From Anthoceros angustus (Eukaryota > Streptophyta > Anthocerotopsida > Anthocerotales > Anthocerotaceae): a stretch of 64,000 nt of DNA. Shown piece by piece: positions 11,946 to 21,411 of this stretch. A program made the translations under genes and the position numbers. The notes beneath the pieces are model-generated. The model had not been told where the DNA came from. It saw only the letters and a list, made by a program, of their open reading frames with translations, and did not search any database. Location: the NCBI GenBank assembly GCA_010909165.1, contig MU008158.1, forward strand, positions 645,478-709,477, read 5' to 3'. The first letter of the stretch is position 1. Every line of letters starts with the position of its first letter.

Positions 11946-11994
11946 AGCAAGAGCTAGAGCTAGAGCTAGAGCTGGAGCTGGAGTTGGAGCGTAA
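11946..11994 (+). repeat. GAGCTA/GAGCTG microsatellite
   Basis: A short hexanucleotide repeat (AGAGCTAGAGCT...) decays into GGAGCTGGAG units. It lies in the leader upstream of coiled-coil ORF copy C. The repeat opens long frames on both strands that are not genes. Confidence 0.85.
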
Positions 11995-12482
11995 AACGCA
12001 GAAGGAAGGAAGGCTACCATCGCTGCGGGAAGAGAAGCTGCCATCACCGCGAGCAAGCTGAGAGCGAGGCGGAGACTGCGCGCGCTCCATCGAGGAGGGA
12101 CCGGACCCAATCGCGAGGCGCGAGCGACCGGTGGAAGGAAAAAGCGCGGAGTGCCACGAACGAGAAGGGGAGCTCTCCACGCGCCCCGGGTCACTGGAGA
12201 AGGAGGTGCAGAGCGAGAGCCAAGAAGGTGGAGCACTCGAGGTGCTGTGGCTGTAGAATTGAGGACAGGAAGGGCGTTGTGAACAATTGGTGGCTGCGCC
12301 CTGCCGTGGAGGAAGGACCACGGAGAGGAGGTTGGCAGCAGCTGGAGAACTCAAGCCGTGTCGTGGTGTCATAGGGGAGTGTTGTCGCTACAACAAGGAA
12401 GGGGGTGCTTTAGGTGTGGAATTCTTGAAGCTCTCAACGAGAGTGATTCCCTTCCTCAGCACTTGGAGAAGGGAAAGGCATC

Positions 12483-13110
12483 ATGCCTCGTGGAAAAAGG
12501 CAAGGGGAAGGAACCACCGCCATGGGCCCTCTCGGTGAGGGGGAAAGGAAGAAGGCGGCAGTGAGGTCGCGCCGCCAGAGGGGGGCGTAGTCGAGATGCC
12601 CCAATTTACGCGTGCTTTGCCGCAGCTCAACCCCGTGAATTTGGTCGATTTCCTAATGGGCGTAGAGGATAACATCTGGGATGGGTGTATGGCCGCCAAT
12701 GGCCTACACCAATTTGGAATTGATTGAGGAGTGTTATATCAACCCATCAACCTAGGAAGCCTTGCCACCAGCCGGAGAGGAATGTTTTGACTGACACACC
12801 GGACATCTGGAGCATCTGACAAGGTATGGAGACCGAGGAGGAAGCTTTCAGAATTGCTCTCTCGAGAGGACAAATGGAGGAAGAGGATTGTCTCTCGAGA
12901 TTCCGCAGAAGTCCTCGACATGATGGGATTTGAGGAGGAAGGCTCACGCCAAGAATGGCTAGAAGACGGACAGCATCAAGGAGTTGAAGTGGAGGCTCTT
13001 TGCTAAGATTGTATTGGGGTTGGTGAATTATCAGCGGACTTCCTATTTTGGCACCAACTTCCTGCAATTTTTGTGGAAGATTCCGAGAGGAGCCAAGCCG
13101 AATTGGGGCA
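12483..13110 (+). pseudogene. Coiled-coil gag-like protein, copy C (N-terminal part)
   Basis: The start ATG at 12483 (ATGCCTCG) matches the starts of copies A and D. The basic N-terminus is followed by the block at about 12590-12730 that aligns with the EDNIQLGWVYGQWAY segment of copy A; frameshifts and a TGA interrupt it. At 12985-13110 the next block (VNYQRTSYFGTNFLQFLWKI) is recognisable. The coiled-coil part is missing, so the copy is truncated near 13110-13140. The ORF is antisense to the adjacent LTR copy C. Confidence 0.6.
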
Positions 13111-13139
13111 TGTGGACAACGGACTCTCCTTGGGGTCAG

Positions 13140-13757
13140 GAAATAAGCTGGGTTTGTTTTTTTTTCGTAGGTATGGAGTGTAAAATAAGGCGGAAAGGGA
13201 GGAAGAAGCACGGACGGTACTCGCATCGCACTCCGGACCGTAGGTAACGACCCTCGAGCCCACTGAGGACCTCCGACTACGCACCGAGTATCGGATGTCC
13301 GGACCGCCTCCGTCAAAACGGACAAGTACGCCGCAAAAGTAACCAGAAGTTGGAGCTGTGAGTTAGTACAGGGTGCCACGTGGACGGTCAGATCGAGGAG
13401 GACGCAAGGCATGCAGCATCAGACTGCAGGTTGCCGGCTATAGGCGGTGTATTCACGCCTCAGTACAGCGGGCGTAGTTAAAGTACGCTGCGTGGCCGAA
13501 GAAGCCGGAAGGCATGGCTGGCCAGTGCACTGCGCCACGGGCAGAAGGGATGCCTCCCGCCCGACTACTCCCGACGCGCCCGAGGTAGACCATTTCTCTG
13601 GACCTTGCGCGATTTTCAGCCTCGGCTCGCCACCCCGCCACCGGGCGCTATCTTCGGCACCCAGCACCCGCCGCTCACCTTCATGGTTGAGCAAAGAACG
13701 GGTAAGAGAGGGAGTGCCATCACAGAATCGCCATGTTGGAGGAGAAAGAAGGCGGCA
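13140..13757. other. No recognised gene; junction DNA
   Basis: The segment joins truncated coiled-coil copy C to the plus-strand MGPKK gag. It is GC-rich and has open frames of up to 221 residues on the minus strand, but no motif or internal copy supports any of them. It may hold the decayed leader or LTR of the MGPKK element; none of the LTR copies described here matches it. Confidence 0.4.
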
Positions 13758-14711
13758 ATGGGACCCAAGAAGGCTGAAGTGAAGTCTGGGAGCTCCGGCC
13801 TGTGGAGCGCAACATCATCCTGAGATATCCCGACTTGACCTCGTTGGCGAGGCGTAGGACCTGTGGAGAATTGGCACCGAGCAGCTTGACGTTGACAAGG
13901 CTACCACGTGGAACACAGGAAGATGCGCCGGCAGGCCTGCTAATAAGGAGGTACGCCTAAGAGCCTAAGGAGACCTTGGGAGGTGGACCGTGGAGGTCCC
14001 GAGGGAAGGTTTACAACCGCCTTGTGGAGGAGATTGGGGGTGTAGTTCCAGCCCTCAAGGTGAGAGGGAGGTGGAAGCAAAGGCGGCGATGTCGAGGCCG
14101 TGGACCCAAATCGGCCCAATGGCACGGGCCGATGCCCGACTCACCGATAGCGTGAGGGAGGGCTACAAGGTCATTGTCCATTGAACATGCTCACCAAGGT
14201 GGATCACCTGGTGACAACTGCTGGTTTTCCGCACGCCTCCAGAGGCAAACGGGCCGATTGGGGAAGAATCATCCCCGCCGCATCGGCCTGTAGCTGTGAA
14301 GCTACGGAAAGTGAGAAGCCGCCTTCCTCGCTGTCCCCTTCCTCATCCATGTACTACCCCTCAACCTCAAGGAGGAGAGGAGGAGCGCTGAAAGGGCTAG
14401 CACGAGGCGTGAGCGAAGGCGCTGAGGCGAGGCCGACCGCCCAAGGCCAAACGGGTCCGGAGGAAGATGATTGGGAGGAATTTTGACTCCATCTGAACTG
14501 AACCGACACCTGCCCGAGAGGTATGGAGGATATTCCCGCCTCCCTCCTTCCGGTTAGGAAGCAGCCGCGACGCGGTGCACCCATCGGGAAGGAGTCAAGG
14601 CCGGCGACGCTTGCCACCAAAGAACCTCACAACCCCAAGTGTGAGCCACACCATCTAAACGAATAAGAGGCAAGGTGGCTCCACTCAACGGCGCCAAGGA
14701 GCGCACCAAGA
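13758..14711 (+). pseudogene. MGPKK-family gag protein, 5' part (before copia-1 insertion)
   Basis: The ATG at 13758 (MGPKKAEVKSG) matches MGPKKVKEVRG at 52799 on the minus strand. Shared landmarks follow: YNRLVEEIGGVVPEPLKVRG-like sequence near 14010-14070, HWNMLTKVDHL at about 14180, RGKRADWG near 14250, and EEDDWE at about 14460-14480. The minus-strand copy shows the family has long N-terminal helices and a DWEGIPDSIRLERTPSPP block. Frameshifts break this copy. The protein is probably a retrotransposon gag because an LTR immediately precedes the second copy. Confidence 0.65.
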
Positions 14712-14922
14712 GTTAGAAATAGTGCGCACTGCTGCTGGTTAAGGTCGACTAGACCACCCAATGTGGATTAGTCAAACTAGACTCATTAGTTGGTAGTTAG
14801 TTAACTAGCAGTGAAAGGACACACCCTCGTAACCATCCTTTATAAGCCCACCTATGAACTAAACATATTCATTGTTAATAAAGCATCTACTTGATGCAAG
14901 ACGCTGCATATGCATCTCTAAC
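14712..14922 (+). repeat. Copia-1 5' LTR
   Basis: It starts GTTAGAAATAG and ends GCATCTCTAAC, so the terminal six bases are inverted repeats (GTTAGA/TCTAAC). A TATAAG box is at 14841-14846, and an AATAAA polyadenylation signal at 14877-14882 lies about 40 bp before the end. Its mate is 21191-21411. Confidence 0.92.
14841..14882 (+). promoter_or_regulatory. Copia-1 LTR TATA box and polyadenylation signal
   Basis: TATAAG (14841-14846) and AATAAA (14877-14882) lie only about 35 bp apart in the 5' LTR. The 3' LTR has the same arrangement (TATAAG at 21329-21334), so the R region of this element is very short. Confidence 0.6.
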
Positions 14923-14923
14923 T

Positions 14924-14935
14924 TGGTATCGAGCC
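14924..14935 (+). other. Copia-1 primer-binding site (initiator tRNA-Met type)
   Basis: TGGTATCGAGCC follows the LTR by one base. It equals the common copia PBS TGGTATCAGAGCC with one A missing. Initiator tRNA-Met is the usual primer for such sites. Confidence 0.8.
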
Positions 14936-16669
14936 ATGTGATATTTCAATGGCTTTGTTAATTTTCTTCCTAATCAACTTAGGAAGATAAGCTAGCAACC
15001 TCATACCCAATTTTAGTTGATGAAAATGCATTTTGATATGCATTTCCGATAGCACTATCATCGCATCATAGGCTGATCCGCTAGTTTTACCATGTAGAAA
15101 CTCATGTTGCCCATCATACCATTGCTAAGTGAAAATAATTAGCTTAGAACTTTCTAAGTAAAGTAATTATCATAGCTACTTTATTGATTATTTTCATTAG
15201 TTCAATTTCCATCAAACCAAACCAATTTTTCTAAATTGATTGGTTATGGAATCTAGCCACCCTTCTAGTTCTTGTGATTCTATAAGGCCTAGTCATTGGG
15301 CCTTTTATAGGTTAATTTTGCTTAAGAATAGCATCATTTTGCTTCTGCAATCCTACTTTTGCTTTTGCTTTTAGCCTCTTAATCTTCAAGCACAAGAACT
15401 ATGGGTCGCAAACAACGATGCAACCATGCGAGGCAAGGAGGAAGTCGATCAGGCATGAGCAAGTCACGTTCGCAAATCGCACAATTACGCCGAGGTTTTG
15501 GATTATCATCGGCGCCCAAGTGTCTACATCATCTTGGATCTTCCTTAGGCGGATGCGATTTCTGCAAGAGCGATTGGAGACCTACATATCTCTGATCACC
15601 GATCTTGGTAGCGGATCCATGAACTCAGCCAAATTTAACATCAATTCTCAATTCAGCAAGAGGCCGGTCAACCATGGTCCAATTCTAGCGACCGATGCTT
15701 GTGGGGACTTGTCAACCGATTGACCACACCCTCGCCTCCCTCCTAATTTCGCCACAAAATTGCAGCCATTCGTGGATTTTCTGCGAAAGGCGGATTGGAC
15801 ATTTCATGCAGATCTGCAGGTTGAGGGACAATCGCGTGCTCCCACCAGGAGGGGCGCCAGGAGATCCGCGCGAGACGCAATGCTGATAGATCCGGCCAGG
15901 CGCGCCGCTTCCCTCCGGCCTTGTATCGGTTCAAGCACTGGCACCGTTTGCCCAGCCAACTTAAAATATTTTAAGTTGGCCCCGGTATGAAACGGGGCCT
16001 GTATGAAAATGCCCCTAAAATAATTAATTTTAGGGCACCGTTGATGCAGTGTAGACTCAACGGTGCACCTTTTCCTCACTAGTTGTGCCTCCTCACGGGC
16101 GTACCCTTGCTCGACAAAGGATCCCCACTCTGCTCAATTTCTCGGCCATTGCAGTTCAAGCACTTTGCTTTATGAAGTAACACCTTGCAAGCTAACCTCG
16201 TGAGCCCCCCACCGCCACAATTGCTTGGTGGTGATCCGAGTTTCCTCCGGGACGACTACTGCTTGTGTGCCACCACAAGTCTTTGTACAAGCCGATGCTC
16301 TTCCGTGTTTGACATCCGAGATCAAGCAGAGGAACTCACTCTGCTTTCGAGAATCTGGAGATGACCTACAAGGAGTACAAACTTGGTGAGGCACAAGCAA
16401 GAGTTACAGCACAACGTACAGATTCAAGCTCTCGCATTCAATCACACAAATCAACACCAATTTGGTTTCATTCAAACGGTTCGAATCGAATCCACTTTTG
16501 ATTCTGAATCACATTAACGAACTTGATTTTTATCGAGCCCGTGTTGTGAGTGTGGTGCGGTTATTGTGCAGTACATCTCTATTTACATTTACAAGCTTGG
16601 TTATTGATGCGAATTCTTGGTTTTGCGTCATAACACAAAGTCGACTTCATCTAATCACAAGTTTTCAAG
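14936..16669 (+). other. Unusually long copia-1 leader, 1.7 kb
   Basis: Gag starts only at 16670, far from the PBS. The stretch holds AT-rich DNA (14936-15390), short frames starting at 15401 and 15418, a hairpin cluster (15941-16066) and further DNA with no recognised coding content. A 10-bp direct repeat TTCAAGCACT occurs at 15930-15939 and 16155-16164, flanking the hairpin cluster. The leader may have gained insertions. Confidence 0.5.
15941..16066. repeat. Cluster of four adjacent hairpins (MITE-like foldback)
   Basis: Four inverted repeats stand end to end: a 26-bp perfect palindrome at 15955-15980; GGCCCCG/CGGGGCC at 15978-15984 and 15993-15999; an AT-rich pair at 16011-16021 and 16027-16036 (one extra C); and GCACCGTTGA/TCAACGGTGC at 16035-16044 and 16057-16066. 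The cluster is bounded by GCACCGTT (15941-15948) and AACGGTGC (16059-16066), which would serve as short TIRs of a 126-bp foldback element. Whether it is a transposon or a structured leader RNA is open. Confidence 0.7.
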
Positions 16670-17345
16670 ATGGCTACTCCTCCACCTACACCACCAACAC
16701 CACCTTCTCCTCCGCTCCAATCATTAATGTTATGAAGTGAGTACGGATTTTAAGGAGAAAGACCGTTTTGACACCAAGTTTGAAGTTTGGTCTAAGCGGA
16801 TGAAGACGCTCTAAATACTGAGATCTTCTTGCCATCGTTGATGGCTCTCTCCGAAACCACCGGACCTTCACCCGCCTCGACTCATGGACAAGGCAAGGCA
16901 GACTATGCACATGCTTATTTCGCCTACGAAGTCACTCTCCATCACACCGATGGTGCCCTCACCTCAGCAGAAGCTTGGAGGCAGATCACGGATATTTACC
17001 AATCCACCAACGTAATGACATTGGTCACGGTTCGCAATGAATTTTATTCTTAAGAATGCAGCCACAGTGTTGCTACTCATGTGAGCAAGTTTCGTATCTG
17101 CGTGCTCAACTTTGGGGACTCCATTTGAGTTCAAGCTTCGTGCTACTAGCTTGCCTCCCCACTTTCAATCTTTTGTCTCTTCACGAATGGCAGCACGTGA
17201 AGCTCATCAAGGCATGTGTGCTAATAAGACACCTTCAATTTCTATCTCCGAGATAGCTGGTGCTCTTTTACAAGAAGAGGCTTCTAGGTTCAATCGCACC
17301 TCTCAAACATGGTGGTGATAGGGTGATGTTTGTCACCAAAGGTAG
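16670..17345 (+). pseudogene. Copia-1 gag (UBN2/DUF4219-like region)
   Basis: The ATG at 16670 opens a Pro-rich start (MATPPPTPPTPPSPP). Next, in shifting frames, comes the copia gag entry block (a DRFDTKFEVWSKRMKTL-like reading near 16765-16810), then AYFAYEVTLHHTDGALTSAE and a ATSLPPHFQSFVSSRMA-like 'LP..f..f' block near 17140. Gag would form the virus-like particle. At least three frameshifts are present. Confidence 0.7.
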
Positions 17346-17453
17346 ACAACAATTCAACAAGCGCAGGAACCCAAATGCCATTCGACCCTCCACTCGGTAC
17401 CACCTCCGGCCTTCTCCATCCAATTCTTCCTCAACTCCTAGGCGTGGGGGACA

Positions 17454-17765
17454 TGTAATTGGTGCAAAGCCCAAGGACACTGGGAGCAGGAATGCCGTAA
17501 GAAGAAGGCTGGTGAGCCCAAGCGGGACACCAAAACCGCTAACACAGTGGTTGTTACTAAAGCAAGGCATAATTCCAAGACCGACATTGCTTTAACAGTT
17601 TGTTTGGTTGCATCTGAGTATAAATCTTCTTGGCTCGACTCTGCAGCTTCCGCTCACATATGCAGCCACAAACACATGTTTACGACATATTCGGCGGCTG
17701 ATGTTCTTCATCGCTTTGTTCTCCTTGGCGATGACTCTGGCCTCTCAATAGCGGAGCCGCTCTGA
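17454..17765 (+). pseudogene. Copia-1 zinc knuckle and protease
   Basis: CNWCKAQGHWEQEC (17454-17495) is an intact CX2CX4HX4C knuckle. In the following frame a protease block reads SSWLDSAASAHICSHKHMF (from about 17629). Copia proteases usually have DSGAS/T.H; here the catalytic Asp and Ser are present but Gly is Ala. Downstream FVLLGDDSGLSI corresponds to the 'v.lgdg..l.v' block. The Gly-to-Ala change and frameshifts make activity unlikely. Confidence 0.8.
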
Positions 17766-18960
17766 CTTTCGAATTGGAAGATGGTTCTTCCTTCTACTCA
17801 CTGATGTGCTGCATGTCCCTCAGATGGCCAAGAATTTAATTTCCATTCGTCACTTGGTTAAGGATGGCATCTACAGGCTGGACTTTGGCCGTGGTGATTG
17901 TCTACTCACTCGGTCTATTCATCCGGGCCGTGTTATTGCTCGAGGCCATCCTCGCCATGATTTATATGTCTTCAACGGCAAGTCCATGTTGGTAGCGTCG
18001 GCTCCCGCGTGCCGCTTGCGCCATCGGGGAGGAGCTCACGTCCTGGTGATGCTTTTCTCTGGCACTCTAGGCTTGGCCACATTAATCATTCCAAGCTCTT
18101 AGAGATGTCTAAGCAGGATTTGTTTAGGGATAGGCTGCCTACTTTTACAAAGACGCCACCGTTGTGTGAATCTTGTATTTATGCTAAGCAACGCAGTTCT
18201 CCGTATCCTGATCTTCCTGCACGTCGGGCTACTCAGCCCTTGGAGCTTGTCCACATTGATCTTTGTGGGCCACTCCTGTTCCTTCACTTGGCGGGGCTAA
18301 TCATTTTATGACTGTTGTGGATGACTTCAGTCGTTATACTTTTGCTTACCCGCTTCGTTTGAAGAGTGACTCCTTCGGTGTATTTTCTCCCTTTGTTACT
18401 ATGGCCGAGCTGCAAACTGGTTGTAAGTCGGTGCATTAGATCTGACAATGCTGGGGAACTTAACAATCACCAGTTCAAGGACTTTTGTCAAGAGAGGGGG
18501 ATCCTTCGTCAATTTACGGTTCCCTATACCTCCCAGCAAAATGGAGTTGCGGAAAAAGCCAATGGTGATCTTTTGGCCATGGCGCGAGCTATGCTCGCTC
18601 AATCCCAATTGCCTAAGTCCTTCTGGGCCGAAGCTGTCAACACTGCTGCTTATATCAGAAACAGGGTGCTTTCCAAGTCCGTTACCAGCCGGACTCCTTA
18701 TGAGTGCTGGCATGGGAGTAAACCCCTTATCTCTCATCTTCGTATCTTTGGATGCCCTGCCTATGCCCATATACCTTCTCAGCTTCGAGACAAGCTCTCT
18801 GCTCGTGCTCGTAAGTTGGTATTTGTGGGCTATGGCGAGGATCGCAAGGCATACAAGCTGGTGGACTTGAATACCCACACTCCGACATATGCACGCACTG
18901 TCACCTTTGATGAGTCTCGGCTAGCACATCTTGGACCGCTTCTTGGCTCTGGTCCCGCCT
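17766..18960 (+). pseudogene. Copia-1 GAG-pre-integrase and integrase
   Basis: DVLHVPQMAKNLISIRHLVK (from about 17801) ends the protease region. WHSRLGHINHSKLLEMS and CESCIYAKQ (about 18060-18190) form the zinc-binding pre-integrase domain. LELVHIDLCGPL (about 18240) gives the first catalytic Asp. IRSDNAGEL (about 18438) gives the second, and QNGVAEKANG (about 18540) the Glu, with DD35E-like spacing. FWAEAVNTAAYIRNR and LRIFGCPAYAHIP follow. Frameshifts lie between about 18280 and 18430. Confidence 0.88.
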
Positions 18961-19084
18961 CGCTTCTACCTCCGGCTCTCGTAGCCCTCGATGGCCTGGT
19001 GACATTCACTTTGAGTTACATACTCAACCCTTCACTTTTCCTGACTCAGGTGTTCCTGTTTCTGGTTCTGTTCCTACTCCGCCT

Positions 19085-20340
19085 TTGGCTTCTTCACCTC
19101 AAGCCGGTCCTATTCCCATAGTTCCTGCTCGAGAGGGGGAAGATGAACAAGCCATAGGGTTGCCCATGGATGAACCATTGGAAAATGAGGATGACTCCTT
19201 TGGTGTTCTTGAGACTCAAGCATCAGAGACATCGGTATCTCCACATTCCCCACCAAGCCCTGACCCTGTTCCTGAGCGTAGGTATCCCTTGCGTCAGCGA
19301 CAACCACGTCACCTATGGAATGAAATACCCTTTGACTTGGAGTTCAATCAAGCCAGCTATACTACCACTTCTGAAGGTCACTTTGATGCTTTTAGTGCCG
19401 CTCTTTCAGAGGGAGATCCTCTCACTCTGCAAGAGGCATACTCACGACCTGATGCAGCTAAGTGGAAGTTTGCCGTTGATGATGAATATAATTCACTTAT
19501 TAAAAACAACACATGGACTCTGGTCAATCTGCCCAAGGGCAGGACAACTGTTAAATGCAAGTGGGTTCTCAAAACTAAGTTCCAGGAGGTTGAGCCTCGT
19601 ATCCGCCACAAGGCGAGATTGGTGGCTAAGGGGTATAGTCAGAAAGAGGGAGTGGATTACCAAGGCGACAAAGTTTACTCACCCGTCAAAAGCTTGTAAG
19701 AATGCTTCTAGCTTTATGTCGAGCTTAACTTGGAAATTTATCGACAGCGTCTGGCCTTTCTTTATGGTCACCTTAAAGAGGAGATCTACATGGATCAACC
19801 AGAGGATTATGAAGATAAGAAATTCCCTCACAAGGTGTGTAAACTACTCCGCTCAATATATGGACTTAAGCAAAGCCCACGCTATGGTACGAGAGAATGG
19901 ATTCTTATCTCAAGAAGTTGGGGTTCGTCCAAAGTGAAGCAGATACTAACATCTATGTACTTCGTCAGGATAGCTCACTTGTACTTGTTGCCCTATATGT
20001 CGATGACTTAGTTATTCCAGGCAATAATGTTGAATTGGTCAACAAGATAAAAGCTGATTTGAGCAAAGAATTCGAGATGAAGGATCTCGGCAAAGTTAAA
20101 TATATTCTTGGAATGCATGTACATAGAGATAGCACTGGAGCTATTTATCTTCATCAAGGACGATATGTAGCTGGTATGCTAAAACGCTTCAACTTGGAGA
20201 ACGCACGAGCGGCAGCCACACCAGGTGCCGTTGGTGTTAAGCTTCATCTGCTTCCTGCCCTCAAGCAGAAGAGGACAAGAAGGAGATGGAGACTGTGCCC
20301 TACCGCATGGGAGTTGGCACTCTCATGTTCTTGAGTAATC
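19085..20340 (+). pseudogene. Copia-1 reverse transcriptase
   Basis: The frame from 19085 has an acidic linker, then FAVDDEYNSLIKNNTW, CKWVLKTKF and RLVAKGYSQKEGVDY, the copia RT entry blocks. It stops at 19699. After frameshifts come CKLLRSIYGLKQSPR (about 19840) and VALYVDDLVI with the catalytic YVDD at 19996-20007. FEMKDLGKVKYILGMHV and the TP.A block follow. The domain order is intact but four or more indels interrupt it. Confidence 0.9.
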
Positions 20341-20930
20341 AGACAAGACCAGACATCTCAAACACCGTGAATGCTGTTGCTCAGTTCTCAGAGAATCCAG
20401 GGAGGGATCACTGGGTTGCTCTCAAACGCATCATGCGGTACCTCAAGGGTACTCAAAATTATGGCCTATGCTACAAACCTAGCGGAAAGAAGCGCCTCCT
20501 GCTACATGTTATGTGGATGCAGATTGGGCTTGGACCACTGAAAAGTATCTCGATATTGCTTTCTTCGGCTCCAACATTAATTGGTCTTGTAGAAAACAAG
20601 CAGCCATATCACTTTCATCAATGTAATCGGAGTACAAGGCTCTCACTGAAGCCACCAAAGAGGTGAATGGGAAAGGAAGCTATGTGAGGATCTGGGTATG
20701 ACGCAGAAGGGCCAACAATACTTAACTGTGATAATATGTCGAATTGCTTTAGTTGCTAACCCGTGTTCCATGCATACGAAACACATAGAGATTCAACATC
20801 ACTATATTCGTGATCTTTGCGAAAGGGAATAGTAAAGGTACGGATGTACCAACAGACGACAACACGCATTGTCGACCAAATCCTTGCCCAAGTTTAAACA
20901 CTGCTTCCACAGAGAAGGGCTTGGATTAGT
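20286..20930 (+). pseudogene. Copia-1 RNase H and C-terminus
   Basis: PYRMGVGTLMFLSNQTRPDI and MRYLKGTQNYGL (20300-20470) lead into a frameshifted RNase H. The C-terminal KHIEIQHHYIRDL block is at about 20780-20820, and the end of the polyprotein lies near 20930. The catalytic 'D.D.a' segment (about 20510) is out of frame. Confidence 0.8.
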
Positions 20931-21190
20931 AGACTGTAGTAGCTTTATGACGCTAGACAAGTCACTCATATGGTGAGGCTTATCATCTTTTGTTCCATCA
21001 CTTGAAGTTGGCTTGTTGCTGCATACCTTGCAACCCGGTGTACTACTCGTGAGCTGGAGAGCCGCCTCAGCGAGGGAGTCGACCGAGTTGAGACAAAGTA
21101 GTGGAAGAGCACATTGCAAGACTCCGACAACGAGTGGTCTCCTTTTGTTTTACGGAGATCTCAGATAACTCAACGTGTCTGAGAGGGAGA
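20931..21190 (+). other. Copia-1 3' untranslated region with polypurine tract
   Basis: There is no gene in these 260 bp. They end in the purine run GAGAGGGAGA directly before the 3' LTR, the expected plus-strand primer site. Confidence 0.65.
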
Positions 21191-21411
21191 GTTAGAAATA
21201 GTGCAGACCGCGTTGGTTAAGGTCGACTAGACCAGACCCAATGTGGATTAGTCAAACTAGACTCAGCTAGTTGGTAGTTAGTTAACTAGCAGGCTAGTGA
21301 AAGGACACACCCCCTCGTAACCATCCTTTATAAGCCCACCTATGAACTAAACATATTCATTGTTAATAAAGCATCTGCTTGATGCAAGGCCTTCACATAT
21401 GCATCTCTAAC
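21191..21411 (+). repeat. Copia-1 3' LTR
   Basis: It starts GTTAGAAATAG and ends TCTAAC like its 5' mate, and is 10 bp longer through small indels (for example extra GC, AG and CC). After 21411 the MGPKK gag resumes with CGGTGCCTC. Confidence 0.92.

Larger units (their letters stand above)
14712..21411 (+). mobile_element. Ty1/copia retrotransposon copia-1, with both LTRs, nested in MGPKK gag
   Basis: Direct LTRs (211 and 221 bp) flank a PBS, gag, protease, integrase, RT, RNase H and a polypurine tract. Integrase before RT is the copia order. Comparison with the uninterrupted gag at about 46760-46790 (minus) places the insertion inside ...AAGGAGCGCAC. No perfect 5-bp target duplication is visible at the ends I chose. 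All ORFs are frameshifted. The LTRs differ at roughly a tenth of positions, mostly small indels, so the element is old or the sequence is noisy. Confidence 0.93.

Noticed and set aside
12747-13412. 221-residue minus-strand frame
   Set aside because: It crosses the end of coiled-coil copy C and a junction. It has no motif and no copy elsewhere.
14923-14936. Possible tRNA gene at TTGGTATCGAGCC
   Set aside because: Only the primer-binding complement is present. No cloverleaf or A/B boxes follow.
18399-18878. 159-residue minus-strand frame
   Set aside because: It is the antisense shadow of the copia-1 integrase; all conserved motifs are on the plus strand.
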